A stretch of 46,818 bases of DNA from Mariniblastus sp. (GTDB lineage: Bacteria > Planctomycetota > Planctomycetia > Pirellulales > Pirellulaceae), in the NCBI GenBank assembly GCA_014237975.1, contig JABACA010000020.1:1-46818 (forward strand), given 5' to 3'. Positions 29,346 through 38,070 of this stretch are shown piece by piece. Positions within the stretch are counted from its first letter, which is position 1, and the number at the start of each line of letters is the position of its first letter. Under the pieces are notes generated by a model that was not told where the DNA came from, made no database searches, and saw nothing but the letters and a program-made list of their open reading frames with translations. The translations under genes were made by a program, and so were the position numbers.

Positions 29346-29483
29346 AGCACTCTTACGCCAACCAACCGGAAAATGAAACGACAGCAAGACTCTTTGCTAT
29401 CGAATTATATTTTTGATTATCTATGTCGAACCGTTGTCAACTGCCGCAATCGCAGCTCTCTCGAGAGCGTATCCAATCCGGAA

Positions 29484-30467
29484 TTACCGAGGCTTCTTGC
29501 GGGCCAGCCGTTTGGTAGCCGACTTCTTCTGGCCGCGACCGGATTTTTTGACAATTGACGTTCGAGTTTTTTTCTTGGCAGGCTTTTTCTTGCCCGTTGT
29601 TTTTTTCTTAACAGGCTTTTTCTTGACCGCAGCCTTTTTCTTAACGGGAGCTTTCTTGACAGCAGGCTTTTTCTTTACGGGAACTTTCTTGGCTGCCGCT
29701 TTTTTGGCAGGCTTGCTTTTCGTAGTTTTCTTGGCCGCTTTCTTGGCAGGCTTGGCTGCTGGTTCCACAACTTTTTTCTTGCGACCACCCCGCTTGGGGA
29801 ATCGTTCGGTTGCATCTGGAGCAATGGAAAGCAAGATATTGCGAATGTCCTTATTGAATTTGGATTTGTGAAAAGCGGCTGCCAATTGATGGACAATCGA
29901 TGTAAATTCGACTCCCTTGCTCTTGGGGATAGTCCGTTCAAGTCCAGGAATTTTTCCTTTGGCAATTTCTGCTTCGGTCGCGGCTCCCAGCACGACCATC
30001 ATGTTCAAAGTGGCCCTGTCGAGAGGGATGTAATGTCCACCGAGAGCGACTTGGGCTACGTACGAGACGACAAACGAGCTGACGCCTTTGAACCTTTCCA
30101 TCTGCTGAACCGTTTTCCGCAGATTTTCTTTTTTTAATGATTCGAGGTCGAAGTTGTAGTAGGTTTCAAACACCCCATGTAGCGCTTTCTTGATCAACAC
30201 GGCCGACTCGGACGGGTCGGGCTGCTGTTTCATGACTTCAGCCAATTCAACGGCCGTTGTGACCCGGACTTCATTCCAGTCGAAAAACTGCTCCTGTAGG
30301 CGTGCGAACGACTCGTCGGCAGCCTCGTACTGGGTATTCTCCAGACAACAGGCGAACATCATGTGTTCCAGCACGGTGCGATTCGAAGGGGGCAGGATCG
30401 GCGGGTAGTGTTTCTTGGCAACCTTGAAAAGTTTATTAATGATTGCGGCGCGGTTTGTAGCTGACAT
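29484..30467 (-). CDS. Endonuclease-III-like helix-hairpin-helix protein with histone-H1-like tail
   Basis: 327 residues. Residues 1-225 look like the HhH-GPD DNA glycosylase fold: LEHMMFACCLENTQYEAAD, a helix-hairpin-helix at FKGVSSFVVSYVAQVALGG (126-144), and IPLDRATL with Asp150 where endonuclease III has its catalytic Asp. The usual Lys of the hairpin (LPGVGRKTA) is absent, and there is no four-Cys iron-sulfur cluster after the domain. Residues 226-327 are almost entirely Lys, Ala, Pro and Val (AKKAAKKTTKSKPAKKAAAK), like histone H1 tails or bacterial Hc1/AlgP-type proteins. It probably binds DNA non-specifically through the tail. Glycosylase activity is open. It follows rbfA by 65 bp. 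Confidence 0.82.
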   Translation of the reverse strand: MSATNRAAIINKLFKVAKKHYPPILPPSNRTVLEHMMFACCLENTQYEAADESFARLQEQFFDWNEVRVTTAVELAEVMKQQPDPSESAVLIKKALHGVFETYYNFDLESLKKENLRKTVQQMERFKGVSSFVVSYVAQVALGGHYIPLDRATLNMMVVLGAATEAEIAKGKIPGLERTIPKSKGVEFTSIVHQLAAAFHKSKFNKDIRNILLSIAPDATERFPKRGGRKKKVVEPAAKPAKKAAKKTTKSKPAKKAAAKKVPVKKKPAVKKAPVKKKAAVKKKPVKKKTTGKKKPAKKKTRTSIVKKSGRGQKKSATKRLARKKPR

Positions 30468-30532
30468 TTTTTTGGTCTGGTTTCTGTTTTGAGAGTGATC
30501 AAGTCGGCCATGGTCGTCTGGCAGACATCCGG

Positions 30533-30979
30533 TTAAGTCGATTCTTTTTCCGCTTTGTCTGGCGAATCTTCCATCCCATGCTGACTGGCGTTGCCATCCA
30601 CATAAGCTGGCTCTGTAAGGTCCCGATCTACTTCTGGTTGGGGCAATACTTCATTCAGGATTCGGGTCACGGTCGTGGCATTTTCAATCCCCTTGTCCAA
30701 GACGAATTGAACGCGAGGTGTGTAACGCGTATCGATCCGCGAGCCAACGCGTTGCTGCAGGAACCCTGTCGCGTGTTGAAGTCCTTTCAGACATAAGCTT
30801 TTCTTCTTTTCATCGCCCATTACCGATACATGCACCTTGGCGTGCCTTAGATCGTTGGAGACTTCGACAAACGTAACCGTGACATCCTTAATCCTGGGAT
30901 CTTTCATATCCGTCAAGATCGCCATGGAAACCACTTCGCGAATGGCCTGGGCCGCTTTTAGTACTCTACGAGAACTCAA
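30533..30979 (-). CDS. rbfA: Ribosome-binding factor A
   Basis: 148 residues from TTG 30979. The start is decided by AGGAG with 6-nt spacing and by the family-like opening SSRRVLKAAQAIREVVSMAI. A TTG at 31033 would also fit the frame but lacks a ribosome site. VTFVEVSNDLRHAKVHVSVM and RYTPRVQFVLDKGIENATTV are the KH-like RbfA signatures. RbfA binds the 30S subunit and helps mature the 5' end of 16S rRNA, notably in the cold. A charged tail of about 35 residues (DRDLTEPAYVDGNASQHG onward) exceeds the core. It follows infB by 56 bp, the conserved order nusA-infB-rbfA. Confidence 0.94.
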   Translation of the reverse strand: MSSRRVLKAAQAIREVVSMAILTDMKDPRIKDVTVTFVEVSNDLRHAKVHVSVMGDEKKKSLCLKGLQHATGFLQQRVGSRIDTRYTPRVQFVLDKGIENATTVTRILNEVLPQPEVDRDLTEPAYVDGNASQHGMEDSPDKAEKEST

Positions 30980-30985
30980 CTTAAT

Positions 30986-30990
30986 CTCCT
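30986..30990 (-). promoter_or_regulatory. Ribosome-binding site deciding the rbfA TTG start
   Basis: AGGAG on the minus strand sits 6 nt before TTG 30979. It selects this codon over the TTG at 31033, which has no such site and would give an N-terminus unlike RbfA. Confidence 0.6.
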
Positions 30991-31035
30991 GCAACGGTGA
31001 GCCGCATCCAATCAGCCTGTCAGGCTGGTCCAATC

Positions 31036-33783
31036 CTACAGCGTCCGGGCAACCTCTTCGATCTTGTAGGCCTCGAGCGTATCGCCTTCCTTGATGTCGT
31101 TAAAACCAACCAGCTTGATTCCGCACTCCATGCCACGTTGTACTTCTTTAGAATCGTCTTTTTCGCGCTTGAGAGACTCGATTGGGTAATCTCCGATCAC
31201 GCGACTTTCGCGGACCACCCGCAGTCGACACTCTCGTTGAATACTACCCCGCATCACGCGACACCCGGCAATGGTCCCTGTACGACTGATGCTGAATGTT
31301 TGCAACACCATCGCCATGCCTTGTTCGACGACCTGCTCTTCCGGTTTCAGTTTACCTTCAAGCATTGCCTTGAGATCATCCGTGATCTTGTAGATGATGT
31401 CGTAACGCCGGATTTCAATCTGCAGATTTTCTGAAAGTGATCTTGCGGCTTCATCCGGCACGACATTGAAACCGATGATAACAGCCTGGGAGGCCTCCGC
31501 TAAACGAACATCCCCCACTGTAATTCCACCCGCCAGCGCCTGTTTGACTTCAATTTGAACTTCGGGATGGGATATTTTTCCTAGCTCCTTTTGGATCGCT
31601 TCAATCGACCCTTTGGTATCCGCTCGAATAATCAGGTTCAACTTGACTACTTCGGCATTAGGATCTCGCAGGCTGCCACTTTCCATTAACTCCTGGAATT
31701 GCAGGATAGAGGTTTTGACAGACCGGTTGCCGACTCGGCTTTCCGTGTCGCGGTGTTGTCGTCGCGAGGCGATTTCGCGTGCATCAGCGATGTCGTCAAG
31801 AACGTAGAATTTGTCGCCGGCCCCCGGAGGATGGTCGAGCCCGGTCAAGTTCACAGGGGTCGACGGCCCGGCTTCCTCGATCTTCTTTTTGGGGCGCAAC
31901 GTATCGTGCATCGCTTTGACACGGCCATGGGAAGATCCGCAGACGATAACATCACCGACCCGCAGCGTACCATTCTGAATCATCATTTTGGCAACCACGC
32001 CTTTGTCGGCTTGCTGTTCTGCTTCGATACATGTGCCGAATGCGGGCCGATTGGGATTGGCCTTCAGTTCATGCAGTTCGGCCGTTACCAAGATGGTCTC
32101 GAGCAAATCATCAATACCTTCACCTTTAATCGCGCTGGTACGGACGACCTCGGTTTCACCACCCCATTCGCTGGGCAGTAGTTCGTGCTGAGCAAGATCT
32201 TGAAATGCCTTCTCAGGGTTTGCGCCTTGCAAGTCAATTTTATTCAGGGCAACAATGATCGGGACACCGGCCGCTTTGGCATGGCTGATGGCTTCTTCAG
32301 TTTGAGGCATGACGCCGTCGTCGGCAGCAACAACCAGGACCGCGATATCGGTGACATTCGCTCCACGAGCACGCATTTCAGTGAAAGCTTCGTGGCCAGG
32401 TGTGTCAACAAAAGCAACCTTGTTACCGTTTTTGTCAATTTCGTAGGCCCGAATGTGCTGGGTAATGCCTCCCGACTCGCCCGACACAACATCGATACCA
32501 ATGATGGCGTCCAAAAGAGACGTCTTGCCGTGATCGACGTGTCCCAAAAACGTCACAATCGGCGGTCGAGGCACAAGCAGTTCCAGATCTTCTTCTTGCT
32601 CGAATTCCGAGATCATTGCGTCTTCGAGCGATTGTGCCTGTCGAACTTCAACATTCTCGATGTTAAAGTTCTCCAATAGTAAATCCACATACTGATCATC
32701 CAGCAATGAATTGATGGTATTGTTCGACTCGTCCCCTAGTTGGCGGACGGTCAGCAAAACCTGGACGGCCGGCACGCCGGCAACTTCTGACAGCTCCCTG
32801 ACAGTACATGGCAACTGGAGCACAAGATTGTCTTTGCGTGGCGCTGCCGTGTTGGCGGCAGGCCCCGACCGACGTCGATTTTGACGGCGTCGATAATTCC
32901 CCCTGTCGTCATCACCCATCGACGGAGGTCGTCGCCTGCGAGTTCGTTGCTGGCGAGTGGATCCCAATCCTGAATCCACACCATCGGAATCACCTTCCTT
33001 GGCCTTTCCACCGCGACGGCCCTTCTTGCCAACCACTGGCATTTCACCCATCTTGGCCGGATCTTCAGGTACGGCTGCACCACGGCCTTTCCGCTTGGTC
33101 TTTTTCTCCTTGGTTTTGTCCGTGTAGCGGTCGAGCGGTCCGGCCGAGCCATCTTTTTCTTTCTTAAAGCCATCCTTGGGCAGTGCAATTTCTGGCCGTT
33201 GCACTTTTTCGCCTTTGGATTTGGCTGTTGGCGCGGGCTGCTTGACGTCCGGCATTTTGGCCAATTTAACATTCAAGGCAGGTCGTTTTTTCTGCCCCAC
33301 CGGCTTTTTGGTGCCACTTCCAGCACCTAACCTGTCGAGCTCGGCAATCTTGTTTTTAACAGGTTGCGGACGGGACCAGGCTGTGTCGGGCTTGGAGTCA
33401 GAATCTTCCGTTGCTTCTCCATCTTCGGCAACTGGGGCGTCTTCCAAATCCGGTTCAACCTCTTCAGCGGGCAGGTCTTCCTCCTTCTTCGGCGCCTTTT
33501 GCTTGGCATGAGAATCGAGATCAACCATGGTCGACGAACGGCGCGGACCCGTTCGGTCATCCCTTTGGGGAGCGGCTGGAGCATCCGCCTCGGTTGCCGG
33601 GCTGTCGGCGGAATCTGCTTCACCCGTTTCGATGAACTGATGAACCTTGGCGACTTCTTCTTCTTCGAGACTTGCTAGCGCAGACCCCTTGCCTTTGATA
33701 CCCACTTTTTCGCAGATATCCAAGAGTTGCTTGTTATCAAGCCCCAGTTTCTTTGCAAACGCGTAAATGCGTATTCCGGGCAC
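31036..33783 (-). CDS. infB: Translation initiation factor IF-2
   Basis: 915 residues from GTG 33783 (GGGAGG about 10 nt upstream). The opening [20 protein letters not shown] is the IF-2 N-terminal helical module. Next is a long charged linker (about 55-320) rich in Lys, Asp, Ala, Pro and Arg. A second IF2_N module lies at about 320-390 ([20 protein letters not shown]). The GTPase domain begins near 405 with [18 protein letters not shown] (G1), [16 protein letters not shown] (G3) and ALNKIDLQ (G4), followed by domains II, III and the fMet-tRNA-binding C-terminal domain. IF-2 delivers initiator tRNA to the 30S subunit and promotes subunit joining. It sits between nusA and rbfA on the same strand. 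The linker is low-complexity, as in many bacteria. Confidence 0.97.
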   Translation of the reverse strand: MPGIRIYAFAKKLGLDNKQLLDICEKVGIKGKGSALASLEEEEVAKVHQFIETGEADSADSPATEADAPAAPQRDDRTGPRRSSTMVDLDSHAKQKAPKKEEDLPAEEVEPDLEDAPVAEDGEATEDSDSKPDTAWSRPQPVKNKIAELDRLGAGSGTKKPVGQKKRPALNVKLAKMPDVKQPAPTAKSKGEKVQRPEIALPKDGFKKEKDGSAGPLDRYTDKTKEKKTKRKGRGAAVPEDPAKMGEMPVVGKKGRRGGKAKEGDSDGVDSGLGSTRQQRTRRRRPPSMGDDDRGNYRRRQNRRRSGPAANTAAPRKDNLVLQLPCTVRELSEVAGVPAVQVLLTVRQLGDESNNTINSLLDDQYVDLLLENFNIENVEVRQAQSLEDAMISEFEQEEDLELLVPRPPIVTFLGHVDHGKTSLLDAIIGIDVVSGESGGITQHIRAYEIDKNGNKVAFVDTPGHEAFTEMRARGANVTDIAVLVVAADDGVMPQTEEAISHAKAAGVPIIVALNKIDLQGANPEKAFQDLAQHELLPSEWGGETEVVRTSAIKGEGIDDLLETILVTAELHELKANPNRPAFGTCIEAEQQADKGVVAKMMIQNGTLRVGDVIVCGSSHGRVKAMHDTLRPKKKIEEAGPSTPVNLTGLDHPPGAGDKFYVLDDIADAREIASRRQHRDTESRVGNRSVKTSILQFQELMESGSLRDPNAEVVKLNLIIRADTKGSIEAIQKELGKISHPEVQIEVKQALAGGITVGDVRLAEASQAVIIGFNVVPDEAARSLSENLQIEIRRYDIIYKITDDLKAMLEGKLKPEEQVVEQGMAMVLQTFSISRTGTIAGCRVMRGSIQRECRLRVVRESRVIGDYPIESLKREKDDSKEVQRGMECGIKLVGFNDIKEGDTLEAYKIEEVARTL

Positions 33784-33934
33784 GTAAGGTGACCCTCCCA
33801 GTCTGTTGCGACCAAATCAACTTTGGCCAATTTGGGTTGCCAGTTTTTGCCACGTCCGTTGGTTTTCCATGCTTGACCACGGCTCGAGTCGGCAACCCTG
33901 AAACCCGAATCAATCGTCAAACAACACTACAAAT

Positions 33935-35344
33935 CTAAGGCGAGTCTTCTTGGCCCACCGACTCACTTGGAACACCAGATTCTTCGGAGTCGGCAGATTC
34001 AGCCGACTCGGTTACATTTGATTCAACACTAGTTTCCGTCGCAGCCACATCTGCCTGGGCTTTCGCGGCGGCAGCAGCCTCTACGCTGGCCTCCGCTGCA
34101 GCCACATCTGCCTGGGCTTTCGCGGCGGCAGCAGCCTCTACTTCGGCCGTTTTTTGAGCCGCACGACGTTTTCGTTTTTCTTCTTCGGCGACCCGCTCGG
34201 CCTCTTCGGCCCGCGCTTCTGCCTGGTTAACAATATGATCTACCTGTTCGGCCGTCAGTTCACCCATTTCCATTAAATCATCTGGCTCGATGACGGATAA
34301 ATCATCGTAGGACAAATAGCCTTCACCAACCAGTCGATTGGCCAATTCATCAGCCACGCCGTCCAGCGAGCAAAAGCCTTGCACGGCACGGTCAATTTGC
34401 GTTTCCAGTTCTTCCTGGGTCATGATCTCGATGTCCCAGCCACACAGCTTGCTGGCCAGTCGAACATTTTGCCCACGCTTTCCAATGGCCAGTGACAATT
34501 GATCTTCCCGCACCAAGACAATCGCTCGGCCCAACATTTGACAAAGAATGACTTCACTCACCTCGGCGGGCTGCAGCGAATTGGGGATCATGACCTGTGG
34601 ATCCTCGTCGTACCGTACGATATCAATCCGTTCACCCGCCAGTTCGTCAATGACCATCTTGATTCGATTGCCTCGTACGCCGACGCAAGCACCCACGCAG
34701 TCGACTTTGGAGTCGATACTGCTGACGGCCACCTTGCTGCGATAACCCGGCTCTCTTGAAATGGCGTTAATTGAAATGACCCCATCTGCAATTTCTGGAA
34801 TCTCGGTTTCGAAAAGTCGCTGCACCATTTTTGGGCGGGTCCGGCTGAGTACAATTTTGACTCGGCTACCCTGCGGCTTGACTTCCGTTACCAGTGCCCG
34901 AATACGTTCATTGGGCTGATGGGATTCGCCCGGAATTTGTTCACTCCGAGGCAGGATGGCTTCAATACCACCGAGCGTTACCGTGGTTACGCGTCCCTCG
35001 TTTCGATGCACAGTACCAGTCACAATATCGTTGATGATCTCGTTAAATTCGATGATCTGCGAATCTCGTTCAGCCTCCCGGACTTTCTGAATGATAACCT
35101 GCTTGGCAGTTTGAGCCCCGATCCGCCCGATCACTTCTTCATAATCGAGCTCTTCCTGGCCATTACGCCCGGCGATCTGTCCGTTTTCGCGATCAATAAT
35201 GAACTCAATATCAGCTTCGTCACCGAAGTGCTTGCGCGCAGCGGAAACCAGCGCTGACTCTATCGCCCTAAAAACAACTTCTTTCTCGATGTTTTTTTCG
35301 CGATGAAGTGAATCGACGATTCGCAATACTTCGCTGGCATTCAT
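33935..35344 (-). CDS. nusA: Transcription termination/antitermination factor NusA
   Basis: 469 residues. The N-terminal polymerase-binding domain opens ILRIVDSL-like with [20 protein letters not shown]. An S1 domain follows (about 130-200, [20 protein letters not shown]). The KH pair contains [19 protein letters not shown] and [20 protein letters not shown]. The C-terminal region has helix-hairpin-like [20 protein letters not shown] and then an Ala/Glu-rich tail with two copies of a 19-residue repeat. NusA binds RNA polymerase and modulates pausing, termination and antitermination. The start ATG lies 2 nt after the stop of the ABC ATPase gene, so expression is probably coupled to it. No rimP-like gene lies upstream, where it usually does. 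Confidence 0.96.
   Translation of the reverse strand: MNASEVLRIVDSLHREKNIEKEVVFRAIESALVSAARKHFGDEADIEFIIDRENGQIAGRNGQEELDYEEVIGRIGAQTAKQVIIQKVREAERDSQIIEFNEIINDIVTGTVHRNEGRVTTVTLGGIEAILPRSEQIPGESHQPNERIRALVTEVKPQGSRVKIVLSRTRPKMVQRLFETEIPEIADGVISINAISREPGYRSKVAVSSIDSKVDCVGACVGVRGNRIKMVIDELAGERIDIVRYDEDPQVMIPNSLQPAEVSEVILCQMLGRAIVLVREDQLSLAIGKRGQNVRLASKLCGWDIEIMTQEELETQIDRAVQGFCSLDGVADELANRLVGEGYLSYDDLSVIEPDDLMEMGELTAEQVDHIVNQAEARAEEAERVAEEEKRKRRAAQKTAEVEAAAAAKAQADVAAAEASVEAAAAAKAQADVAATETSVESNVTESAESADSEESGVPSESVGQEDSP
34041..34141. repeat. Two-copy 57-bp direct repeat inside nusA
   Basis: A 44-nt stretch at 34041-34084 recurs identically at 34098-34141, a period of 57 bp or 19 codons, encoding [19 protein letters not shown] twice with small changes after the second copy. 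It keeps frame and lies in the disordered C-terminal tail of NusA, so copy number could vary without breaking the protein. Confidence 0.85.
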
Positions 35345-35346
35345 GT

Positions 35347-36579
35347 TTAGTCTTTCGATATGTTCTTTCCGGTCTTCGCGTCAAACCAGAGAATCCGTTC
35401 TGGGTTAATCGCCAAGGCGACCGCCTGGCCGACTTCGACAACGACGTTGGCAGTGGTTCTTACAACCAACATCCCCGTGGTCCTCGGCAACTTGTTCAAA
35501 TTGTCTGCGTGTCTATCTTCTGGATTGTCAGCAATCTGCCCGGTTTGATCGTTTGTTAGTGAAACATGCAAATGAGCCATGTCTCCCAAACGGTCAATTG
35601 CGGCGACCGTTCCCCGGATTGGGGGCGGCGACGCATCGGTTAACCGAACGTCCTCGGCTCGAAAACCGAGAACGACGGATCTTAGATCCACGCCTGGCTT
35701 CGGGCCAAACTCTGATTCCAATTCAATATTTAACCAGTCGCTCTGAAACTGAAAGACCGAGCCTTTCAGCTGCAAAACACCGGATTGCAAATTGATGGGC
35801 ACCGAACCGACAAAGCGGGCGACAAACAGGTTTGCCGGCCGATTGTAAATGGCCAATGGTGAATCAATCTGTAATACCTTGCCACCATTCATCACCGCCA
35901 CCCGATCGCCGAGGGTCATCGCCTCTACTTGATCGTGCGTCACGTAAATCATGGTTGCTTGCATCTCTCGATGCAGCCGTTTGAGTTCCCCCCGCATTTT
36001 TTGACGCAATTTTGCATCAAGGTTGGAAAGTGGCTCGTCAAACAAAAACGCCGCCGGATCCCGCACAATCGCTCGGCCTAAGGCCACGCGCTGTCGTTCA
36101 CCGCCGGACAACTGATGCGGCTTGCGGTTGAGTAAATGTTCAATGCCCAAACGCTCGGCCGTCTGTCGTACCTGCTGGTCAATTCCGCCTCGCAGCTTGC
36201 TAAGCTCCGCAGCATGACCAGGCTTAAAAAGGCGCCTTATTCCACGATTAACTATCCCTCCGCCAAAACGCAGTCGCAATCCAAACGACAAATTGTTGTA
36301 AACCGACATATGCGGATACAACGCATAGTTTTGAAATACCATTGCTAGGTTTCGATCTTTGGGAGTCACGTCATTAACGACGCGGTCACCCATTCGAATC
36401 GTACCGCCGGTACATCGCTCCAATCCAGCAATCAGCCGCAAGGTGGTGCTTTTACCGCAACCACTCGGACCGACCAGGACCAGAAATTCTCGATCGTTTA
36501 CCGTTAGGCTGACGTCATCGACCGCCAAGCTACCGCCCAGGAACCGCTTTGAAACATTTTCCAGGCTGACACTCGACAT
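35347..36579 (-). CDS. ABC transporter ATP-binding protein, MalK/UgpC type
   Basis: 410 residues from ATG 36579. Walker A is GPSGCGKST (37-45), Q-loop Gln83, signature [14 protein letters not shown] (157-170), Walker [12 protein letters not shown] (178-188) and the switch His in [16 protein letters not shown]. The C-terminal half is a TOBE/OB regulatory domain ([28 protein letters not shown]). This is the ATPase of carbohydrate or glycerol-phosphate importers (CUT1 class), which is often shared among several permeases; no permease or binding protein is nearby. An insertion of about 30 residues (104-133, [19 protein letters not shown]) lies between the Q-loop and the signature. It precedes nusA by 2 nt. 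A decayed second copy of its 5' end is at 37751-37830. Confidence 0.92.
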   Translation of the reverse strand: MSSVSLENVSKRFLGGSLAVDDVSLTVNDREFLVLVGPSGCGKSTTLRLIAGLERCTGGTIRMGDRVVNDVTPKDRNLAMVFQNYALYPHMSVYNNLSFGLRLRFGGGIVNRGIRRLFKPGHAAELSKLRGGIDQQVRQTAERLGIEHLLNRKPHQLSGGERQRVALGRAIVRDPAAFLFDEPLSNLDAKLRQKMRGELKRLHREMQATMIYVTHDQVEAMTLGDRVAVMNGGKVLQIDSPLAIYNRPANLFVARFVGSVPINLQSGVLQLKGSVFQFQSDWLNIELESEFGPKPGVDLRSVVLGFRAEDVRLTDASPPPIRGTVAAIDRLGDMAHLHVSLTNDQTGQIADNPEDRHADNLNKLPRTTGMLVVRTTANVVVEVGQAVALAINPERILWFDAKTGKNISKD

Positions 36580-36870
36580 GAATGATGCACGCGCGCACTT
36601 TTTTCGCAACAATCGAACCAATCAAGATAACTCTCAGCCCAACTGGGGTCAACGCCAGCGGTGCCTCAAATAGGGTAATTTAGAGGTACTTTGACCAGTA
36701 AAACCCGATAATCAGTGGCCAATCAGGCGGTCGAGCAAGTCCGTCGTCAATAACCGTGCGGGTTCTCAGGTTCTGCTCCGCAACTTCCCACAACGTCAAT
36801 CCGCCCCTTTTGCCACCTGGGAAGATCGAGTGGCTGGTTTTTTGCACTGCATGGACCGGCACGCGCTGGC
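36521..36870. repeat. Degenerate direct repeat, copy A
   Basis: This stretch is collinear with 37751-38070 (copy B, offset about 1230 bp). The best part, 36696-36764 against 37928-37996, matches at 61 of 69 positions by direct count. The left part of copy A is the intact start of the ABC gene. The right part is a decayed tail of the vWA gene. Together the copies flank the 269-residue gene at 36878-37687. Confidence 0.75.
36690..36870 (-). pseudogene. Remnant of the 3' end of a vWA gene
   Basis: The minus-strand reading gives PVHAV...GGKRGGLTLWEVAEQ and then RTRTVIDDG. This matches the C-terminus of the intact vWA protein (PVHTISLGGKGGAWTMRDIAEQ, then THTVIDD and stop). The stop has been lost (TGA to GGA) and a short insertion disrupts the middle. 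Only about 40 codons survive; the rest of the domain, including the metal site, is missing. It abuts the stop of the 269-residue gene. Confidence 0.65.
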
Positions 36871-36877
36871 GATCGGG

Positions 36878-37687
36878 TTACAGGCCTGATTGGGTCTGCA
36901 GGAGATCCTGATCAACGTGTTTGAGGAAGCCATCCAGAAATTCCATGGCCATTTCGACCTTGTTAGGCTTCAGTGTAAACACGGTCGAAATAAGAACCCC
37001 GCCCTCGCTGATCTCGAGATGCCATTTCTCGTTGTGGTGTTCCATCAGGTATTCCATCATGTTTTGCGAAATGAAGTCGTAGGTCAGCTTCTTGTCTGCC
37101 GCGGACACGTGCCACTGCTTGTTGAAGGCGCCAAGTTCAAATTGCACCTTGTGATATCCCCAGTTGAGAATCTGGTTTTCGTCGACGCGTTTCAATCCAG
37201 AAAGGAAGCCGGCCGGAGTGATGATCACCCGGGGCAGTTTAGCACTGCAGTGGGCAAACACCGAGCTGTACTCCCCTTCGTTATCTCCCGTGAAATCAAA
37301 CCAGAGCGTGTCAAAGGCTGTCATCAGCGTGCCTTTCCAGCGTCCCTCCAGGATGTTGGCATTGGTCTGCCAATCGCCACGGAAACGATTGGAACAGAAA
37401 GCCCAGAGCTTTGTCTGCATCTGGGAGTCACCGAAGAAGCGGTGAGCCATGCTGGCCTTGGCGCTCAAGGCATGGCCTCCTCGCACTTTGGCCGCATCGG
37501 GATCTGCCGTTGGCAGCCGCATGATCTCACCGGTGTAGTCGGCTGGCTTATTGCAGAACGTGAAGTCGTGGGTCTTGGACCATTTGGTGAGTGCCTTGGC
37601 ACGTTGGTTGTTCTTGATTTTGAAGTAGGCCATCTGCCCGCCCAGTATCACGGCGTCGCCAATGGCATCATCTAGTAAACCCATCAT
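36878..37687 (-). CDS. Unknown 269-residue cytoplasmic protein, possibly DUF3137-like
   Basis: 269 residues; ATG 37687 (or 37684) with GGAG close upstream. No signal peptide; one weak hydrophobic stretch near the start (DAIGDAVILGGQMAYF). The body has KWSKTHDFTFCNKPADYTGEIMR-type alternating strands (only part quoted here: KWSKTHDFTFCNKPADY), a middle FDTLWFDFTGDNEGEY strand and a C-terminal HLEISEGGVLISTVF segment. The arrangement reminds me of DUF3137-type proteins, but I cannot confirm this. It lies between two copies of a decayed repeat and downstream of the vWA gene on the same strand. It may have been placed here by duplication or recombination. Function unknown. Confidence 0.7.
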   Translation of the reverse strand: MMGLLDDAIGDAVILGGQMAYFKIKNNQRAKALTKWSKTHDFTFCNKPADYTGEIMRLPTADPDAAKVRGGHALSAKASMAHRFFGDSQMQTKLWAFCSNRFRGDWQTNANILEGRWKGTLMTAFDTLWFDFTGDNEGEYSSVFAHCSAKLPRVIITPAGFLSGLKRVDENQILNWGYHKVQFELGAFNKQWHVSAADKKLTYDFISQNMMEYLMEHHNEKWHLEISEGGVLISTVFTLKPNKVEMAMEFLDGFLKHVDQDLLQTQSGL

Positions 37688-37750
37688 TGCTCTCCATAAA
37701 GTGACCCGGTCGATCGGGTGTGAAAGATATCGGATTGCACGCTACGCGGT

Positions 37751-38070
37751 TCACCCACTACCCGGCTGCCGCCTGGAAGCGACTTTGCAACATTGCCAGG
37801 TTGAGCCTCGACAGGCAGGATGCGGGGGGCCGTTTTAACAACAAACGAACCAGATAAGATAACCATCAAGCGTAATCGGGGTCAACGCACGCCGTACCCC
37901 AAACAGGGTGATTTAGAGGTTCTTGAACAGTAAAACCCGATAATGAGTGACCAGTCAGGTGGGCGAGCAAGTCAGTCGTCAATCACCGTGTGGGTTCCCT
38001 GATTCTGCTCGGCAATGTCTCGCATCGTCCAGGCACCACCTTTACCGCCTAGTGAGATCGTATGGACTGG
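37751..38070. repeat. Degenerate direct repeat, copy B, with ABC-gene head remnant
   Basis: This is collinear with copy A at 36521-36870. Its left part (about 37751-37830) matches the first 15-20 codons of the ABC gene and its upstream bases (for example CCGCCTGGAAGCGACTTTG against CCGCCCAGGAACCGCTTTG) but is no longer an open reading frame with a matching start. Its right part is the intact 3' end of the vWA gene. Confidence 0.7.

Noticed and set aside
29413..29871. Plus-strand frame of repeated hydrophobic FFLTGFFLTA-like sequence, looking like a membrane protein
   Set aside because: It is the mirror image of the Lys/Ala/Pro tail of the helix-hairpin-helix protein (AAG/AAA codons read as CTT/TTT on the other strand).
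36890..37675. Plus-strand frame of 261 codons opposite the 269-residue gene
   Set aside because: The minus-strand frame has a ribosome site, Met start and globular composition; the plus frame does not resemble a real protein.
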